Origin: Microbacterium invictum | Lineage (GTDB): Bacteria > Actinomycetota > Actinomycetes > Actinomycetales > Microbacteriaceae | Direction: 5' to 3' | Length of the DNA stretch: 64,000 bases | Assembly: GCF_014197265.1 (NCBI RefSeq) | Contig: NZ_JACIFH010000001.1 | Location: forward strand, 682,001 to 746,000 | Shown here: in pieces, positions 11,321 through 19,626 of the stretch | How the letters are laid out: the number at the start of each line of letters is the position of its first letter | Position numbering within the stretch: the first letter of the stretch is position 1 | Translations under genes and position numbers: made by a program | The notes under the pieces: generated by a model | Seen by the model: only the letters and a program-made list of their open reading frames with translations | What the model was told of the DNA's origin: nothing | The model's database searches: none

Positions 11321-13330
11321 TCAGCGCATCGCATCGCCGATGTACGAGTACTTCACGAACACCTCGCTGGCCCAGCCGGCCTCTTCGAGCACACCTTGCA
11401 CCGCCGTGAGCATGTACTTCGAGTCCCAGCCCATGTACAGGTGCCGGCCATCGCCGAGCTCGTCCCAGTGCCCGTTCCAGGCGACCTCGTCGTACACCGG
11501 ACCGCCGCGCCGGGCGCTGAAGTCGACGACGCTCTGCCGAGAGTCGGCCCACAGGCGCTTGAAGATGCGGTTGAAGAGGTACTTGACGTCCGGGACCTCC
11601 CAATGCTCGCCGCGGTATTCGACGTAGTCGAACTCCCGCTGCCAGCCGCGGGGCCAGCCGCGTCTCTTCTTGGCATCCAGAATCGGGGTCAGGTTGTCGT
11701 CGTCGATGCCCGCGACAGCCGGCCTCTCCCACACCTGCACGAACAGATCTGTGAGTCGCCGGGTGCGCTCGGCGATCGCCGCTGTGCCCCAGGCGCCGGC
11801 ATCCTTCAGCTCGCGAGTCGGGACGACGACGCTCTGCGCATACAGCTCGCGCTTGGCGGGGAAAGATGCGTCCAGGGCGCGGTCGGCGAGCGTCTGCTCC
11901 AGCAGGGTGATGTTGCCGAGCGTCTTGGCCAGCGCGCGGTGGCTGTTCTGCTCGTCGTCGGTGTACTCGGCCCAGTGGCGGGTTCCGTCGCCCGACCAGT
12001 CGTCGCCGGGCGCGAGCGGGAAGACATGCTCGGTGTCGAGCCGTTCGACGGTGTCGAGACCCGCCAGGCGGCCCAGCACATAGCGGGGATGGGGGAGGTC
12101 GCTGTACTTCAGCCCCACGCGCGTGCGCTCGTCGGACGGCGTGATGCGCGCGATCGCACGCAGCAGGGACTCGCGACCCTCGTCGGCCGCCCGGCACAGA
12201 CGCGCCACCAGACGGTCATTGGACAGGCCGACGATCTGACGGCGCAGCAGCAGCGACTGCAGCTGGTCGAGCGTGGCGATCAGCTGCGCGCGGTCGAGCT
12301 CGCCGTGCAGGTGCTCCCGGTACAGCCGCATCGCCAGCGGGTAGGTTCCGCGCCCGAACGTGTTCACGTACCCGAACTGCCGGCTGAGCTCGGCGTCGGC
12401 GACTTCCGCCGGCGCCAGCAGCTGCCGGTAGATCTCCGAGTACTCACGCCACCGGCTCGCGCGTTCGCGCAACGTGACGATGTCGAGACGGGGGAACTCC
12501 TGACGGAACGCGTCGTACACGCCGCGCTCTCCGGCGACGGTCACCTCGCGTCCGGTGAGCATGACGAGGTAGTGGCGCCAGAACGAGCCGATCTGCTCGC
12601 CGGTGTTCTGCTCGATCGGCAGCCAGAACTCGGCTTCGATCTCACTCTGCTCGGCGTGCGAGAGACCCATGAGCACGTAGTTGTGGATGAGTTCGTGGTC
12701 GCGCAGCGGTTCGCCGGTGGAGTTCAGGCTCTCGAAGATCTGCTGCGCATTCGCCTGCGCGCCGAGCGTGATCGACACGTGCTCGAGCTTCTGCAGCCCG
12801 CGCCAGATGTGTGCGGCCTCGTCGGGACGGATCTGGCTGCGGAAGAACGCGTAGTTGTCGTCGAAACGCGACTCGCGCTCATCGCCTGGCGCGTGACGGT
12901 CGAGCACGACGGACTCGAACACCTCCGCCCATGCGCGATGCGGTCGCAGCTTGGTGCGTCCGGGGGAGTCCGCGCGTACGAGCACGCGCTCGAGCTCGGC
13001 TGCCAGTGCCGGGTCGTCGTCGCGGAGGGTGTGATGCAGGGCGGCGACCAGCAGCATCAGCGTCGTGATGCGCTGCTGTCCGTCGATGAGCACGAGCTGG
13101 GCGTCATCGGAGGCCGACGCGCTGGCTGTGGACAGGATCGACCCGATGAAGTGCGTGTGCCCGTCCTGAGCGTCGGCCACGGCGCGGACGTCGCCCAGCA
13201 GCTGCTCGCATCCGCCGATGTCCCACCGGTACTGCCGCTGATAGACCGGCACGACGATGGTGGTGCCGGATGCCGAGAGCCAGCCGATCGTGCTGACGGC
13301 GGTCGCATCGACATTCGTGGCGGTGGTCAT
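11321..13330 (-). CDS. DUF262/DUF1524 protein (GmrSD-like)
   Basis: 669 aa, start ATG at 13330. The N-terminal DUF262 (ParB/Srx-like) domain shows PVYQRQYRWD (about residues 28-37) and LVLIDGQQRITTLMLLV (about 80-96). The C-terminal DUF1524 HNH-like domain shows LDTEHVFPLAPGDDW and KTLGNITLLEQTLADRAL. This two-domain layout is that of GmrS-GmrD type IV restriction proteins (modified-DNA, NTP-dependent) and of related anti-phage proteins such as BrxU. The classic H-N-N HNH triad is only partly evident, so nuclease activity is inferred. It is a single gene converging on tRNA-Gln, with no obvious partner. Confidence 0.85.
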   Translation of the reverse strand: MTTATNVDATAVSTIGWLSASGTTIVVPVYQRQYRWDIGGCEQLLGDVRAVADAQDGHTHFIGSILSTASASASDDAQLVLIDGQQRITTLMLLVAALHHTLRDDDPALAAELERVLVRADSPGRTKLRPHRAWAEVFESVVLDRHAPGDERESRFDDNYAFFRSQIRPDEAAHIWRGLQKLEHVSITLGAQANAQQIFESLNSTGEPLRDHELIHNYVLMGLSHAEQSEIEAEFWLPIEQNTGEQIGSFWRHYLVMLTGREVTVAGERGVYDAFRQEFPRLDIVTLRERASRWREYSEIYRQLLAPAEVADAELSRQFGYVNTFGRGTYPLAMRLYREHLHGELDRAQLIATLDQLQSLLLRRQIVGLSNDRLVARLCRAADEGRESLLRAIARITPSDERTRVGLKYSDLPHPRYVLGRLAGLDTVERLDTEHVFPLAPGDDWSGDGTRHWAEYTDDEQNSHRALAKTLGNITLLEQTLADRALDASFPAKRELYAQSVVVPTRELKDAGAWGTAAIAERTRRLTDLFVQVWERPAVAGIDDDNLTPILDAKKRRGWPRGWQREFDYVEYRGEHWEVPDVKYLFNRIFKRLWADSRQSVVDFSARRGGPVYDEVAWNGHWDELGDGRHLYMGWDSKYMLTAVQGVLEEAGWASEVFVKYSYIGDAMR

Positions 13331-13421
13331 GTTCGCAGAGTCGCTCCTTCGGAAACCTCATCGAGTCTATTCGTGTTCCGCTTTTCACGGCCGCGACACC
13401 GGGGGTGTTCAGAACCCGAAG

Positions 13422-13435
13422 GTAGGGTTGCCTAA
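13422..13435 (+). promoter_or_regulatory. Possible DtxR/IdeR iron box
   Basis: On the minus strand this reads TTAGGCAACCCTAC, 11 of 14 matches to the iron-box core TTAGGCTAACCTAA, and it has the palindromic form TAGG-N4-CCTA. It overlaps a candidate -10 (TAAGTT, 13433-13438) 40-50 bp before the next gene. Iron-dependent repression is an inference. Confidence 0.45.
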
Positions 13436-13476
13436 GTTGGGCCTGTAAAAACGCGCTGGCCCGTCTACGAAAGGTC

Positions 13477-14262
13477 ATGATCCGAATCATGGGTTACATC
13501 AAATCCGCCGCCCTCGAGGAGACCGGTTACGTCGTCCTCGACAGCTATAACAATGAGATCGACCCGAAGGAGTGGCTCGACGTCGAGTACGTCGACTGGA
13601 AGTCCTCCGGAGACACGCGATTCGCACCGCTGGCCTCGGCCAAGGGTGAGATCGAGTGCAACGGCTTCTGGAACCACAAGCCGCCGCGCACCGACAAAGA
13701 CGGCGTGTGGATCGACTCGCAGACCGAGAAAGCTCCGACCCTGACCGCCCGTGCCATGGAGCCCGGCGCCAACGTCGGTCGTTGCCGCATCATCGAGCTG
13801 CAGCCGAACACGTACGCTGACTGCCTGTACAACCTGCACCAGGACGACAACAACCGCCTGAACCCGGACGGCACCGGCTGGGTCGTACGCGGGTTCTTCA
13901 ATCTGAGTGACGACAAGACCAGCTACTTCGTGCTGCGGGAGAACCGCACCGATCCCAGCGAGGAGACCCGCATCGCGCTGCCCGCCGGCGCGCAGCTGAT
14001 CGTCGACACGCAACGCCTCTGGCACGCAGCGACCCACAACGGCGATGAACCGCGCTACTGCCTCATCACGTCGTGGGAGAGCGGCCCCGAGCTCGACGCG
14101 TACATGGCCAAGTACAACGCCGTGAACAAGGTCGAGTCGTACCCGGTCGACCAGGAGATCCTCGACGCCGGTCAGGCCGAGCAGACCCGTCGCCTCGCCG
14201 CCCGCGCCGCAGCCCTCGCTGCTCGCGGTCAGGCGGAGGTCACCGCGATGAGCGAGGCCTGA
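13477..14262 (+). CDS. Putative Fe(II)/2-oxoglutarate-type oxygenase
   Basis: 261 aa from ATG 13477; ATG 13489 (MGYIKSAALEETGYVV) is an equally possible start because AAGG at 13471-13474 sits close to the first and far from the second. The middle has HQDDNNRLNPDGTGWVVRGFFNL and, about 70 residues on, WHAATHNGDEPRYCLITSW. Together these look like the HxD...H metal triad and the 2-oxoglutarate Arg of the double-stranded beta-helix oxygenases. No closer family is recognised and no substrate can be named. The C-terminus is Ala-rich. A possible iron box lies just upstream, which would fit an iron enzyme. Confidence 0.5.
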   Translation: MIRIMGYIKSAALEETGYVVLDSYNNEIDPKEWLDVEYVDWKSSGDTRFAPLASAKGEIECNGFWNHKPPRTDKDGVWIDSQTEKAPTLTARAMEPGANVGRCRIIELQPNTYADCLYNLHQDDNNRLNPDGTGWVVRGFFNLSDDKTSYFVLRENRTDPSEETRIALPAGAQLIVDTQRLWHAATHNGDEPRYCLITSWESGPELDAYMAKYNAVNKVESYPVDQEILDAGQAEQTRRLAARAAALAARGQAEVTAMSEA

Positions 14263-14278
14263 GCCGCACTCGTTCGTT

Positions 14279-14319
14279 CGCAGAAGGTCCCGGTCGCACT
14301 GCGGCCGGGACCTTCTGCG
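14279..14319 (+). terminator. Hairpin after the oxygenase-like gene
   Basis: Perfect 15-bp arms, CGCAGAAGGTCCCGG (14279-14293) and CCGGGACCTTCTGCG (14305-14319), with an 11-nt loop and no T-run; a probable terminator isolating the fru operon. Confidence 0.65.
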
Positions 14320-14347
14320 TGAGCGGGATCGATTTCGCGCATCGACC

Positions 14348-14379
14348 TTGTGATTGTGTTGGCGCATGTTGTATTGTGT
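14348..14379 (+). promoter_or_regulatory. fru operon promoter with direct-repeat operator
   Basis: -35 TTGTGA (14348-14353), 18-bp spacer, -10 TATTGT (14372-14377). The 7-mer ATTGTGT occurs twice, at 14353-14359 and 14373-14379, 20 bp or two helical turns apart, one copy covering the -10. DeoR-family regulators often bind such repeats, so autoregulation by the adjacent regulator is likely. Confidence 0.5.
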
Positions 14380-14400
14380 GGTTCGGGCAAGGAGAACCAC

Positions 14401-15186
14401 ATGTATGCAACGGAGCGCCAGCAGCTGATCGAGCAGACGATCGCCGCCGACGGCAGCGTCGCGGTCGTCGAACTCGCGCAGCGGTTCGACGTCACCACCG
14501 AGACCGTGCGCCGCGATCTCGCGCAACTGGAGCGTGCCGGCGTCGTCCGGCGCGTGCACGGTGGAGCCGTCGCCCAGCGCGCCAGCAGCATCGCCGAGTC
14601 CTCCCTGGTCGACCGGGCCCAGCGGCACGGCGAGGCGAAGCGCGCGATCGCGCGCCGCGCGCTCGACGCACTCGGCGATGACTTCACCGGATCCGTGTAC
14701 CTGGATGCCGGGACCTCCACAGCCGCACTCGCCCAGCTGCTGCTGGAGCGGCAGACCCAGCGGGTGCAGCCGCTCGAGGTCGTCACCCACTCCATGACCG
14801 TCGCGCATCTGATGGCCGGCGCCGCCGGCGTCGCCCTCACCGCCATCGGCGGTCGAGTGCGCGGGCTCACCGCGGCCGCGGTCGGCGCGGGCACGGTGCG
14901 TGCCATCGAGGGTCTTCGCCCCGACATCGCCTTCCTCGGGACGAACGGGGTGTCGGGAGGCTTCGGACTCAGTACGCCCGACCCGGAAGAGGCCGCCGTC
15001 AAGCGTGCAATCGTCACCTCGGCACGTCGCGTCATCACCCTGGCGCATGCGGAGAAGCTCGATCAGGAACTGCTGGTCGCGTTCGCCGGGCTGGACGATG
15101 TGGACCTGCTCGTCACCGACGCCGCACCGCCGGCGCCCCTCGCGGCGGCGCTCGAGGAGGCCGGCACGGACGTGTGGCTCGCATGA
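14401..15186 (+). CDS. DeoR-family regulator of the fructose operon
   Basis: 261 aa, start ATG at 14401 behind AAGGAG (14389-14394). The N-terminal winged helix is typical DeoR (RQQLIEQTIAADGSVAVVELAQRF and TTETVRRDLAQLERAGVVRRVHGGA). The sugar-phosphate sensing domain includes VYLDAGTSTAALAQLL and DIAFLGTNGVSGGFGLSTPDPEEAAVKRAI. Its place as the first gene before fruK and fruA, with ATGA overlap to fruK, points to control by fructose 1-phosphate, as for actinobacterial FruR. Confidence 0.9.
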   Translation: MYATERQQLIEQTIAADGSVAVVELAQRFDVTTETVRRDLAQLERAGVVRRVHGGAVAQRASSIAESSLVDRAQRHGEAKRAIARRALDALGDDFTGSVYLDAGTSTAALAQLLLERQTQRVQPLEVVTHSMTVAHLMAGAAGVALTAIGGRVRGLTAAAVGAGTVRAIEGLRPDIAFLGTNGVSGGFGLSTPDPEEAAVKRAIVTSARRVITLAHAEKLDQELLVAFAGLDDVDLLVTDAAPPAPLAAALEEAGTDVWLA

Positions 15187-16133
15187 TCGTCACGCTCACG
15201 GCGCACCCCGCGCTCGACCGCACGATCGACCTCGGCGCCGCCCTGCAGGTCGGCGAAGTCCAGTCCGCACTGGGGGCTCGGGAGGACGCGGGGGGGAAGG
15301 GCATCAATGCGTCCCGGGTGGTGCACGCGGCCGGGGTGGCAACGCGTGCCGTTCTGCCGCTGGCCCCCGAAGACCCCTTCGCCGCCGTGCTCCGGGCAAG
15401 CGATGTGCCCGTGCTGCCGGTGGCGGTGACTGGGCATGTGCGTGCCAACATCGCCATCACCTCGCCGAGCGGTCAGACCACCAAGATCAACCTTCCCGGC
15501 ACCGTGCCCACCGCAGCCGAGATCGCCGCCCTGGTGGAGGCTGTCGTCGGGGCTGCCGAGCACGCTCGGTGGCTGGTGCTGGCCGGTTCCCTCCCGCCGG
15601 GGACCGCCGACGACTTCTATGTCGAGGTGATCCGCGCGGTCCGGGCCCGCTGGGGCGCCGCCGCGCCGCGCATCGCGGTCGACACGTCCGGTGCGGCGCT
15701 GCGCGCGGTGGTGGCCACGGGTACCCCTGACCTCATCAAGCCCAATGACGACGAACTCGCCGAGCTCGTCGGCGAGGACTTCGACGACGCCGCCGATCTC
15801 AGCGGTGCGGTGCTCGCAGCCGCGCGGCGGCTCGTGCCGGCTCACGCGGGCGCGGCACTGGTCACGCTCGGTGCGGCCGGTGCCGTACTGGTGACAGCCG
15901 AGGGGGCGTGGTCGGCCGTGCCTCCGCCCATCCGCGCGCGCAGCACCGTCGGGGCCGGGGACAGTTCGCTTGCGGGGTACCTGCTCGCCGACTCGGCCGG
16001 GCACGGTCCCGCGGAGTGCCTGCGTCATGCGATCCGCTGCGGGGCGGCAGCGGCATCCCTCCCGGGCACCCAGGCGCCTGCGCCCACAGACCTTCCGAGC
16101 GGCGACGTGCCGGTGCGGACTCTCACCCCCTGA
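15183..16133 (+). CDS. fruK: 1-phosphofructokinase
   Basis: 316 aa, start ATG at 15183 overlapping the regulator stop (ATGA). PfkB/ribokinase-fold kinase that phosphorylates fructose 1-phosphate, the product of FruA, to fructose 1,6-bisphosphate. It has the N-terminal VTLTAHPALDRTI, the substrate loop GGKGINASRVVHAAG, LAGSLPPGT, and the C-terminal anion-hole motif STVGAGDSSLAGYL with the catalytic Asp. Between the DeoR gene and fruA it completes a standard fru operon. Confidence 0.94.
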   Translation: MIVTLTAHPALDRTIDLGAALQVGEVQSALGAREDAGGKGINASRVVHAAGVATRAVLPLAPEDPFAAVLRASDVPVLPVAVTGHVRANIAITSPSGQTTKINLPGTVPTAAEIAALVEAVVGAAEHARWLVLAGSLPPGTADDFYVEVIRAVRARWGAAAPRIAVDTSGAALRAVVATGTPDLIKPNDDELAELVGEDFDDAADLSGAVLAAARRLVPAHAGAALVTLGAAGAVLVTAEGAWSAVPPPIRARSTVGAGDSSLAGYLLADSAGHGPAECLRHAIRCGAAAASLPGTQAPAPTDLPSGDVPVRTLTP

Positions 16134-16156
16134 ACACGCGACCATAGGAGGTCAAT

Positions 16157-18199
16157 GTGTCTGAAACGATCACACCACGGCTCGTCAGCCTCGACGAACC
16201 GCTCGGCGGGGACAAGCGCGCCGTCATCCAGGCGCTGGCAGCGCGAGTGGCGGCCGAGGGCCGGGCCACCGACGCCGCCGTGCTCGCCGCCGATGCGTGG
16301 GCGCGCGAAGAGAAGGACGAGACGGGTCTGCCGGGCGGAATCGCCATTCCGCACGCGAAGAGCCCCGCAGTCACGCAGGCATCCCTCGCGTTCGCGCGAC
16401 TGGATCCTCCCGTCGAGTTCGGCGCTCCGGACGGCGGCGCGGATCTCGTATTCCTCATCGCGGCCCCCGACACCGCCGCGGAGGAGCACCTCGCGGTGCT
16501 CTCGAAGCTCGCCCGCAGCCTGATGAGGGAAGAGTTCACGTCCGGTCTGCGCGCGGCGACGACCGATGAGGAAGTGGTGGCGATTGTCCGTGACGCGATC
16601 GGCGAGGGCGCTGCGCCGGCGCCCGAGCCGGTCGACGACGTGAAGCCGCAACGCGCAACCGGCACCGAGCTCACCGTCGACGGACGACCGGCACGCATCG
16701 TGGCGGTCACGTCCTGCGCCACCGGCATCGCCCACACCTTCATGGCCGCCGACGCGCTGACCGCCGCCGGTGCCGCTGCGGGCGTGGATCTCGCGGTCGA
16801 GCCGCAGGGATCGAGTGGATACCAGGCGCTTCCCATCGAGATCATCGAGCAGGCCGACGCGGTCATCTTCGCGACCGATGTCGACGTGCGCGAAGTACAG
16901 CGGTTCGCGGGCAAGCCCGTGATCCGCTCGGGCGTCAAGCGGGGGATCGAACAGCCCGCCCAGATGGTCGCGGAGGCTGTCGCTGCGGCCAACGATCCCG
17001 GTGCCGCACGCGTTGCCGCCGTCGGCGGCGCAGCGACCGCGACCGCTTCGACGGCGAACCTGTCGTGGGGCGCGCGTATCCAGCGCATCCTGCTCACCGG
17101 CGTGAGCTACATGATCCCATTCGTCGCCGGCGGCGGGCTGCTCATCGCGCTCGGATTCCTCTTGGGCGGCGTCGATGTCAACGCCGACGACAAGGCGTTC
17201 GAGATCATCATCGACAACGCCCTGTGGAGTCTTCCGGCCGGCGGCCTCGGCGAATACCTGGGCTCGGTCGCCTTCGTGATCGGCGCAACATCGATGGGGT
17301 TCCTCGTCGCCGCCCTGGCCGGCTACATCGCCTTCGCCATCGCCGACCGTCCGGGCATCGCCCCCGGCTTCGTCGCCGGAGCCATCGCCGTGACCATGAA
17401 CGCCGGATTCATCGGCGGCATCCTCGGCGGCCTTCTGGCGGGATTCATCGCGTGGTGGCTGGGCAGCCGCACCGTCCCGCGCTGGCTGCGCGGCCTCATG
17501 CCGGTCGTGATCATCCCGCTGCTCGGGTCGATCGTGGCATCCGGTCTCATGATCCTGTTCCTCGGACGGCCGATCGCGGCGCTGATGACGGCCCTCACCG
17601 ACGGGCTGACCGCGCTCACGGCCAGCAGCGCCGGCGTCGTCGCCGTCGGGGTGATCCTCGGCCTCATGATGTGCTTCGACCTCGGGGGACCGGTCAACAA
17701 GGTCGCCTACGTGTTCGCCACCACCGGGCTCGCCGCGGCATCGTCGACGAACACCGCGCCGTACTTGATCATGGCGGCGGTCATGTGCGCCGGCATGGTG
17801 CCGCCGCTGGCCATGGCGCTGGCCTCCACGGTGCTCGCGCGCGGGCTGTTCACCCCGGTGGAGCGGGAGAACGGCAAGGCCGCCTGGCTGCTGGGCGCGG
17901 CGTTCATCAGCGAGGGGGCGATCCCGTTCGCGGCCGCCGATCCGCTGCGCGTGATCCCCGCGTCGATGCTGGGCGGCGCCGTGACGGGCGCGTTGAGCAT
18001 GGTGTTCGGCGTGACCAGCTTCGCGCCCCACGGCGGCATCTTCGTCCTGTTCGCCATCAGCCCCGTCTGGGGTTTCCTCGTGGCGCTGGTGGCCGGTACG
18101 GTCGTCTCAGCGCTCGCAATCGTCGTGCTGAAGAAGTACGTCGGTCGCAAAGAGCTCGAACAGGCCGAGGCGGCGTTCGCCGCGCCGGTCGCCGCGTAA
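16157..18199 (+). CDS. fruA: PTS fructose transporter, fused subunits IIA-IIB-IIC
   Basis: 680 aa, start GTG at 16157 behind AGGAGG (16146-16151). Domain order: IIA about 1-150 with phosphorylated His66 (GIAIPHAKS), IIB about 172-265 with Cys187 in AVTSCATGIAHTF, and a IIC membrane domain from about 305 to 665 with some nine helices (start GVSYMIPFVAGGGLLIALG). It takes up fructose as fructose 1-phosphate at the cell membrane. The HPr gene 18 bp downstream supplies its phosphoryl donor. Confidence 0.96.
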   Translation: MSETITPRLVSLDEPLGGDKRAVIQALAARVAAEGRATDAAVLAADAWAREEKDETGLPGGIAIPHAKSPAVTQASLAFARLDPPVEFGAPDGGADLVFLIAAPDTAAEEHLAVLSKLARSLMREEFTSGLRAATTDEEVVAIVRDAIGEGAAPAPEPVDDVKPQRATGTELTVDGRPARIVAVTSCATGIAHTFMAADALTAAGAAAGVDLAVEPQGSSGYQALPIEIIEQADAVIFATDVDVREVQRFAGKPVIRSGVKRGIEQPAQMVAEAVAAANDPGAARVAAVGGAATATASTANLSWGARIQRILLTGVSYMIPFVAGGGLLIALGFLLGGVDVNADDKAFEIIIDNALWSLPAGGLGEYLGSVAFVIGATSMGFLVAALAGYIAFAIADRPGIAPGFVAGAIAVTMNAGFIGGILGGLLAGFIAWWLGSRTVPRWLRGLMPVVIIPLLGSIVASGLMILFLGRPIAALMTALTDGLTALTASSAGVVAVGVILGLMMCFDLGGPVNKVAYVFATTGLAAASSTNTAPYLIMAAVMCAGMVPPLAMALASTVLARGLFTPVERENGKAAWLLGAAFISEGAIPFAAADPLRVIPASMLGGAVTGALSMVFGVTSFAPHGGIFVLFAISPVWGFLVALVAGTVVSALAIVVLKKYVGRKELEQAEAAFAAPVAA

Positions 18200-18217
18200 C
18201 CCGGAGGAGAGAGAGAA

Positions 18218-18487
18218 ATGGCAGAACGCACCGCCACCGTCGCGAGCAGCTCAGGCTTGCACGCCCGTCCCGCAAAGCTGTTCGTCCAGGCGGTGCAGGC
18301 GACGGGCGTTCCCGTCACCATCGCCGTCGAAGGCGGTCCCGATCTGAACGCGGGGAGCATCCTCACCCTCATGGGTCTCGGCGCCACCCAGGGCACTGTC
18401 GTCACCCTCAAGGCGGAGGGCGAGGGAGCCGACGCGGCTCTGGAGAGCCTCGTCACGTTCCTCGAGACGGATCACGACGCCGAATAG
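18218..18487 (+). CDS. ptsH: Phosphocarrier protein HPr
   Basis: 89 aa, ATG at 18218 behind GGAGGAGAG. The active His15 lies in SGLHARPAKLFVQ. Ser47 (AGSILTLMGLG) occupies the regulatory-serine position, although an HPr kinase is generally lacking in this lineage. It passes phosphate from Enzyme I to FruA. A local ptsH at the end of the fru operon is common in Actinobacteria. Confidence 0.96.
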   Translation: MAERTATVASSSGLHARPAKLFVQAVQATGVPVTIAVEGGPDLNAGSILTLMGLGATQGTVVTLKAEGEGADAALESLVTFLETDHDAE

Positions 18488-18506
18488 TCGGGTGATCAGA
18501 CGCTCT

Positions 18507-18553
18507 ACCAGACGATGGATGCCGCGGTGCTCACGCCCGCGGCATCCATCGTC
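18507..18553 (+). terminator. Terminator of the fru operon
   Basis: Near-perfect arms AGACGATGGATGCCGCGG and CCGCGGCATCCATCGTCT around a short loop, starting about 20 bp after the HPr stop. The symmetric stem may also serve the oncoming MBL-fold gene. Confidence 0.75.
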
Positions 18554-18561
18554 TCTTCGTG

Positions 18562-19200
18562 TCAGACGTCCGCGCTCTCGCCGGGGCCGAGGCTGAGGAA
18601 CTCGCCGCCGTTCTGCTCGGTCGCCCACTGCAGACGCTGGCGGGCCATGCCCAGACCGATGCGCGACAGGGTCATGTCGTGGGTTCCGAAGGCGCGGCGG
18701 GGCGCCACTGCCAGGACGAAGTCCATCGCCTCGCCGATCTTGAGCCACGGCGCACCGACCGGTGCGGCGAGCAGCTTCACATCGGCGCCCTTCGGCACGG
18801 CGTAGGAGTCGCCCGGGTAGTAGAACTCGTCGTCGACGAGCACACCCACGTTCTCGATGACGGCGATCGACTCGTGGATCACCGCGTGCCGTCCGCCGTG
18901 GAACGACAGCGTGAAGGGGGCAACGGCCACGGTGTCGCCCGGCGCGACGACGGTGACGTCGTAGCCGGACGCCGCGGCCTCGACCCCCGATGGCCCGTAG
19001 ATCGGCACGTCCGGGTAGGCCTTTCGGAGTCGATCGAGGTGATCGGGGGTCCAGTGGTCGGGGTGCTCGTGGGTGATCACGATGCCGACGAGATCATCCA
19101 CTTCCTGGAGGGGGAGCGTGAAGCTGCCCGGGTCGATGACAAGGGTCTTGCCGGCACTCTCGAGACGGAGGCAGGCGTGTTCGTGCTTGGTGACGCGCAT
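18562..19200 (-). CDS. MBL-fold metal-dependent hydrolase
   Basis: 212 aa, start ATG at 19200 (MRVTKHEHACLRLESAGKTLVIDPG). An upstream ATG at 19275 is rejected because it would run into the tRNA-Glu promoter. The metallo-beta-lactamase signature HEHPDHWTPDHLD (HxHxDH) is at about residue 55, with further His residues in FHGGRHAVIH and FGTHDMTL for the binuclear centre. It resembles the UPF0173/UlaG-like subgroup; the substrate is unknown. It stands alone between converging and diverging neighbours. Confidence 0.85.
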   Translation of the reverse strand: MRVTKHEHACLRLESAGKTLVIDPGSFTLPLQEVDDLVGIVITHEHPDHWTPDHLDRLRKAYPDVPIYGPSGVEAAASGYDVTVVAPGDTVAVAPFTLSFHGGRHAVIHESIAVIENVGVLVDDEFYYPGDSYAVPKGADVKLLAAPVGAPWLKIGEAMDFVLAVAPRRAFGTHDMTLSRIGLGMARQRLQWATEQNGGEFLSLGPGESADV

Positions 19201-19249
19201 GCTTCCAGTCAAGGCCCCCGGGGCTGCAGAGGCAAGCGCGGGCTCGATT

Positions 19250-19278
19250 TTGTCGAGTGGTGCGGGGCATGGCATAAT
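19250..19278 (+). promoter_or_regulatory. Promoter of tRNA-Glu
   Basis: -35 TTGTCG (19250-19255), 17-bp spacer, -10 CATAAT (19273-19278), about 18 bp upstream of the mature tRNA. Confidence 0.6.
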
Positions 19279-19295
19279 CGAACGGTTGCGTGAAC

Positions 19296-19371
19296 GGCCC
19301 CATCGTATAGCGGCCTAGTACGCCGCCCTCTCACGGCGGTAACGCGGGTTCGAATCCCGCTGGGGTCACCA
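19296..19371 (+). tRNA. tRNA-Glu (anticodon CTC), integration target
   Basis: A 76-nt gene including an encoded CCA. The acceptor GGCCCCA pairs with TGGGGTC, the anticodon stem CCGCC/GGCGG holds loop CTCTCAC giving anticodon CTC (codon GAG), and the T arm is GCGGG/CCCGC with loop TTCGAAT. The last 42 bases of the gene plus two more recur at 40022-40065, showing that a mobile element integrated at its 3' end and rebuilt an intact tRNA. Confidence 0.95.
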
Positions 19372-19373
19372 AC
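19330..19373 (+). repeat. attL, 44-bp direct repeat (tRNA-Glu 3' end)
   Basis: These 44 bases are identical to 40022-40065. They run from the anticodon loop to two bases past CCA. Bases flanking the two copies differ on both sides, which fixes the crossover segment. This is the left attachment site of the 20.7-kb element. Confidence 0.93.
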
Positions 19374-19374
19374 G

Positions 19375-19400
19375 AAAACCCCCGGTTATCCGGGGGTTTT
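19375..19400 (+). terminator. Terminator supplied by the element
   Basis: AAAACCCCCGG (19375-19385), loop TTAT, CCGGGGGTTTT (19390-19400), directly after attL. It replaces the native tRNA-Glu terminator, which was moved to 40069-40094 by the integration, and can also stop the oncoming integrase transcript. Confidence 0.85.
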
Positions 19401-19441
19401 CGTCATTCTCGGAGGACGTCCATGTGGGCGATGTTCGGATC

Positions 19442-19459
19442 TGCCCACATTTTGCCCAC
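19442..19459 (+). repeat. Left arm-type repeat of the integrase
   Basis: TGCCCACATTTTGCCCAC, identical to 35795-35812 near the other end of the element. It consists of about 1.6 tandem copies of an 11-mer TGCCCACATTT. Likely arm-type binding sites for the integrase N-terminal domain; binding is inferred. Confidence 0.65.
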
Positions 19460-19626
19460 GGATCCCAGAGTCGTTGCCTGCAGATGGTCGGCTGGAAACG
19501 CGGATTTCGGGGCGTCTTTGCAGGCTTTTGACCATCACTCCGTCTCGCCTTGAGGTCCCGAGGCGCAGCGATCGCACTCTGTCAGGCCGTGCTCGCCGGG
19601 GCGATGAGGCTCAAAGCGGGGTTTGT

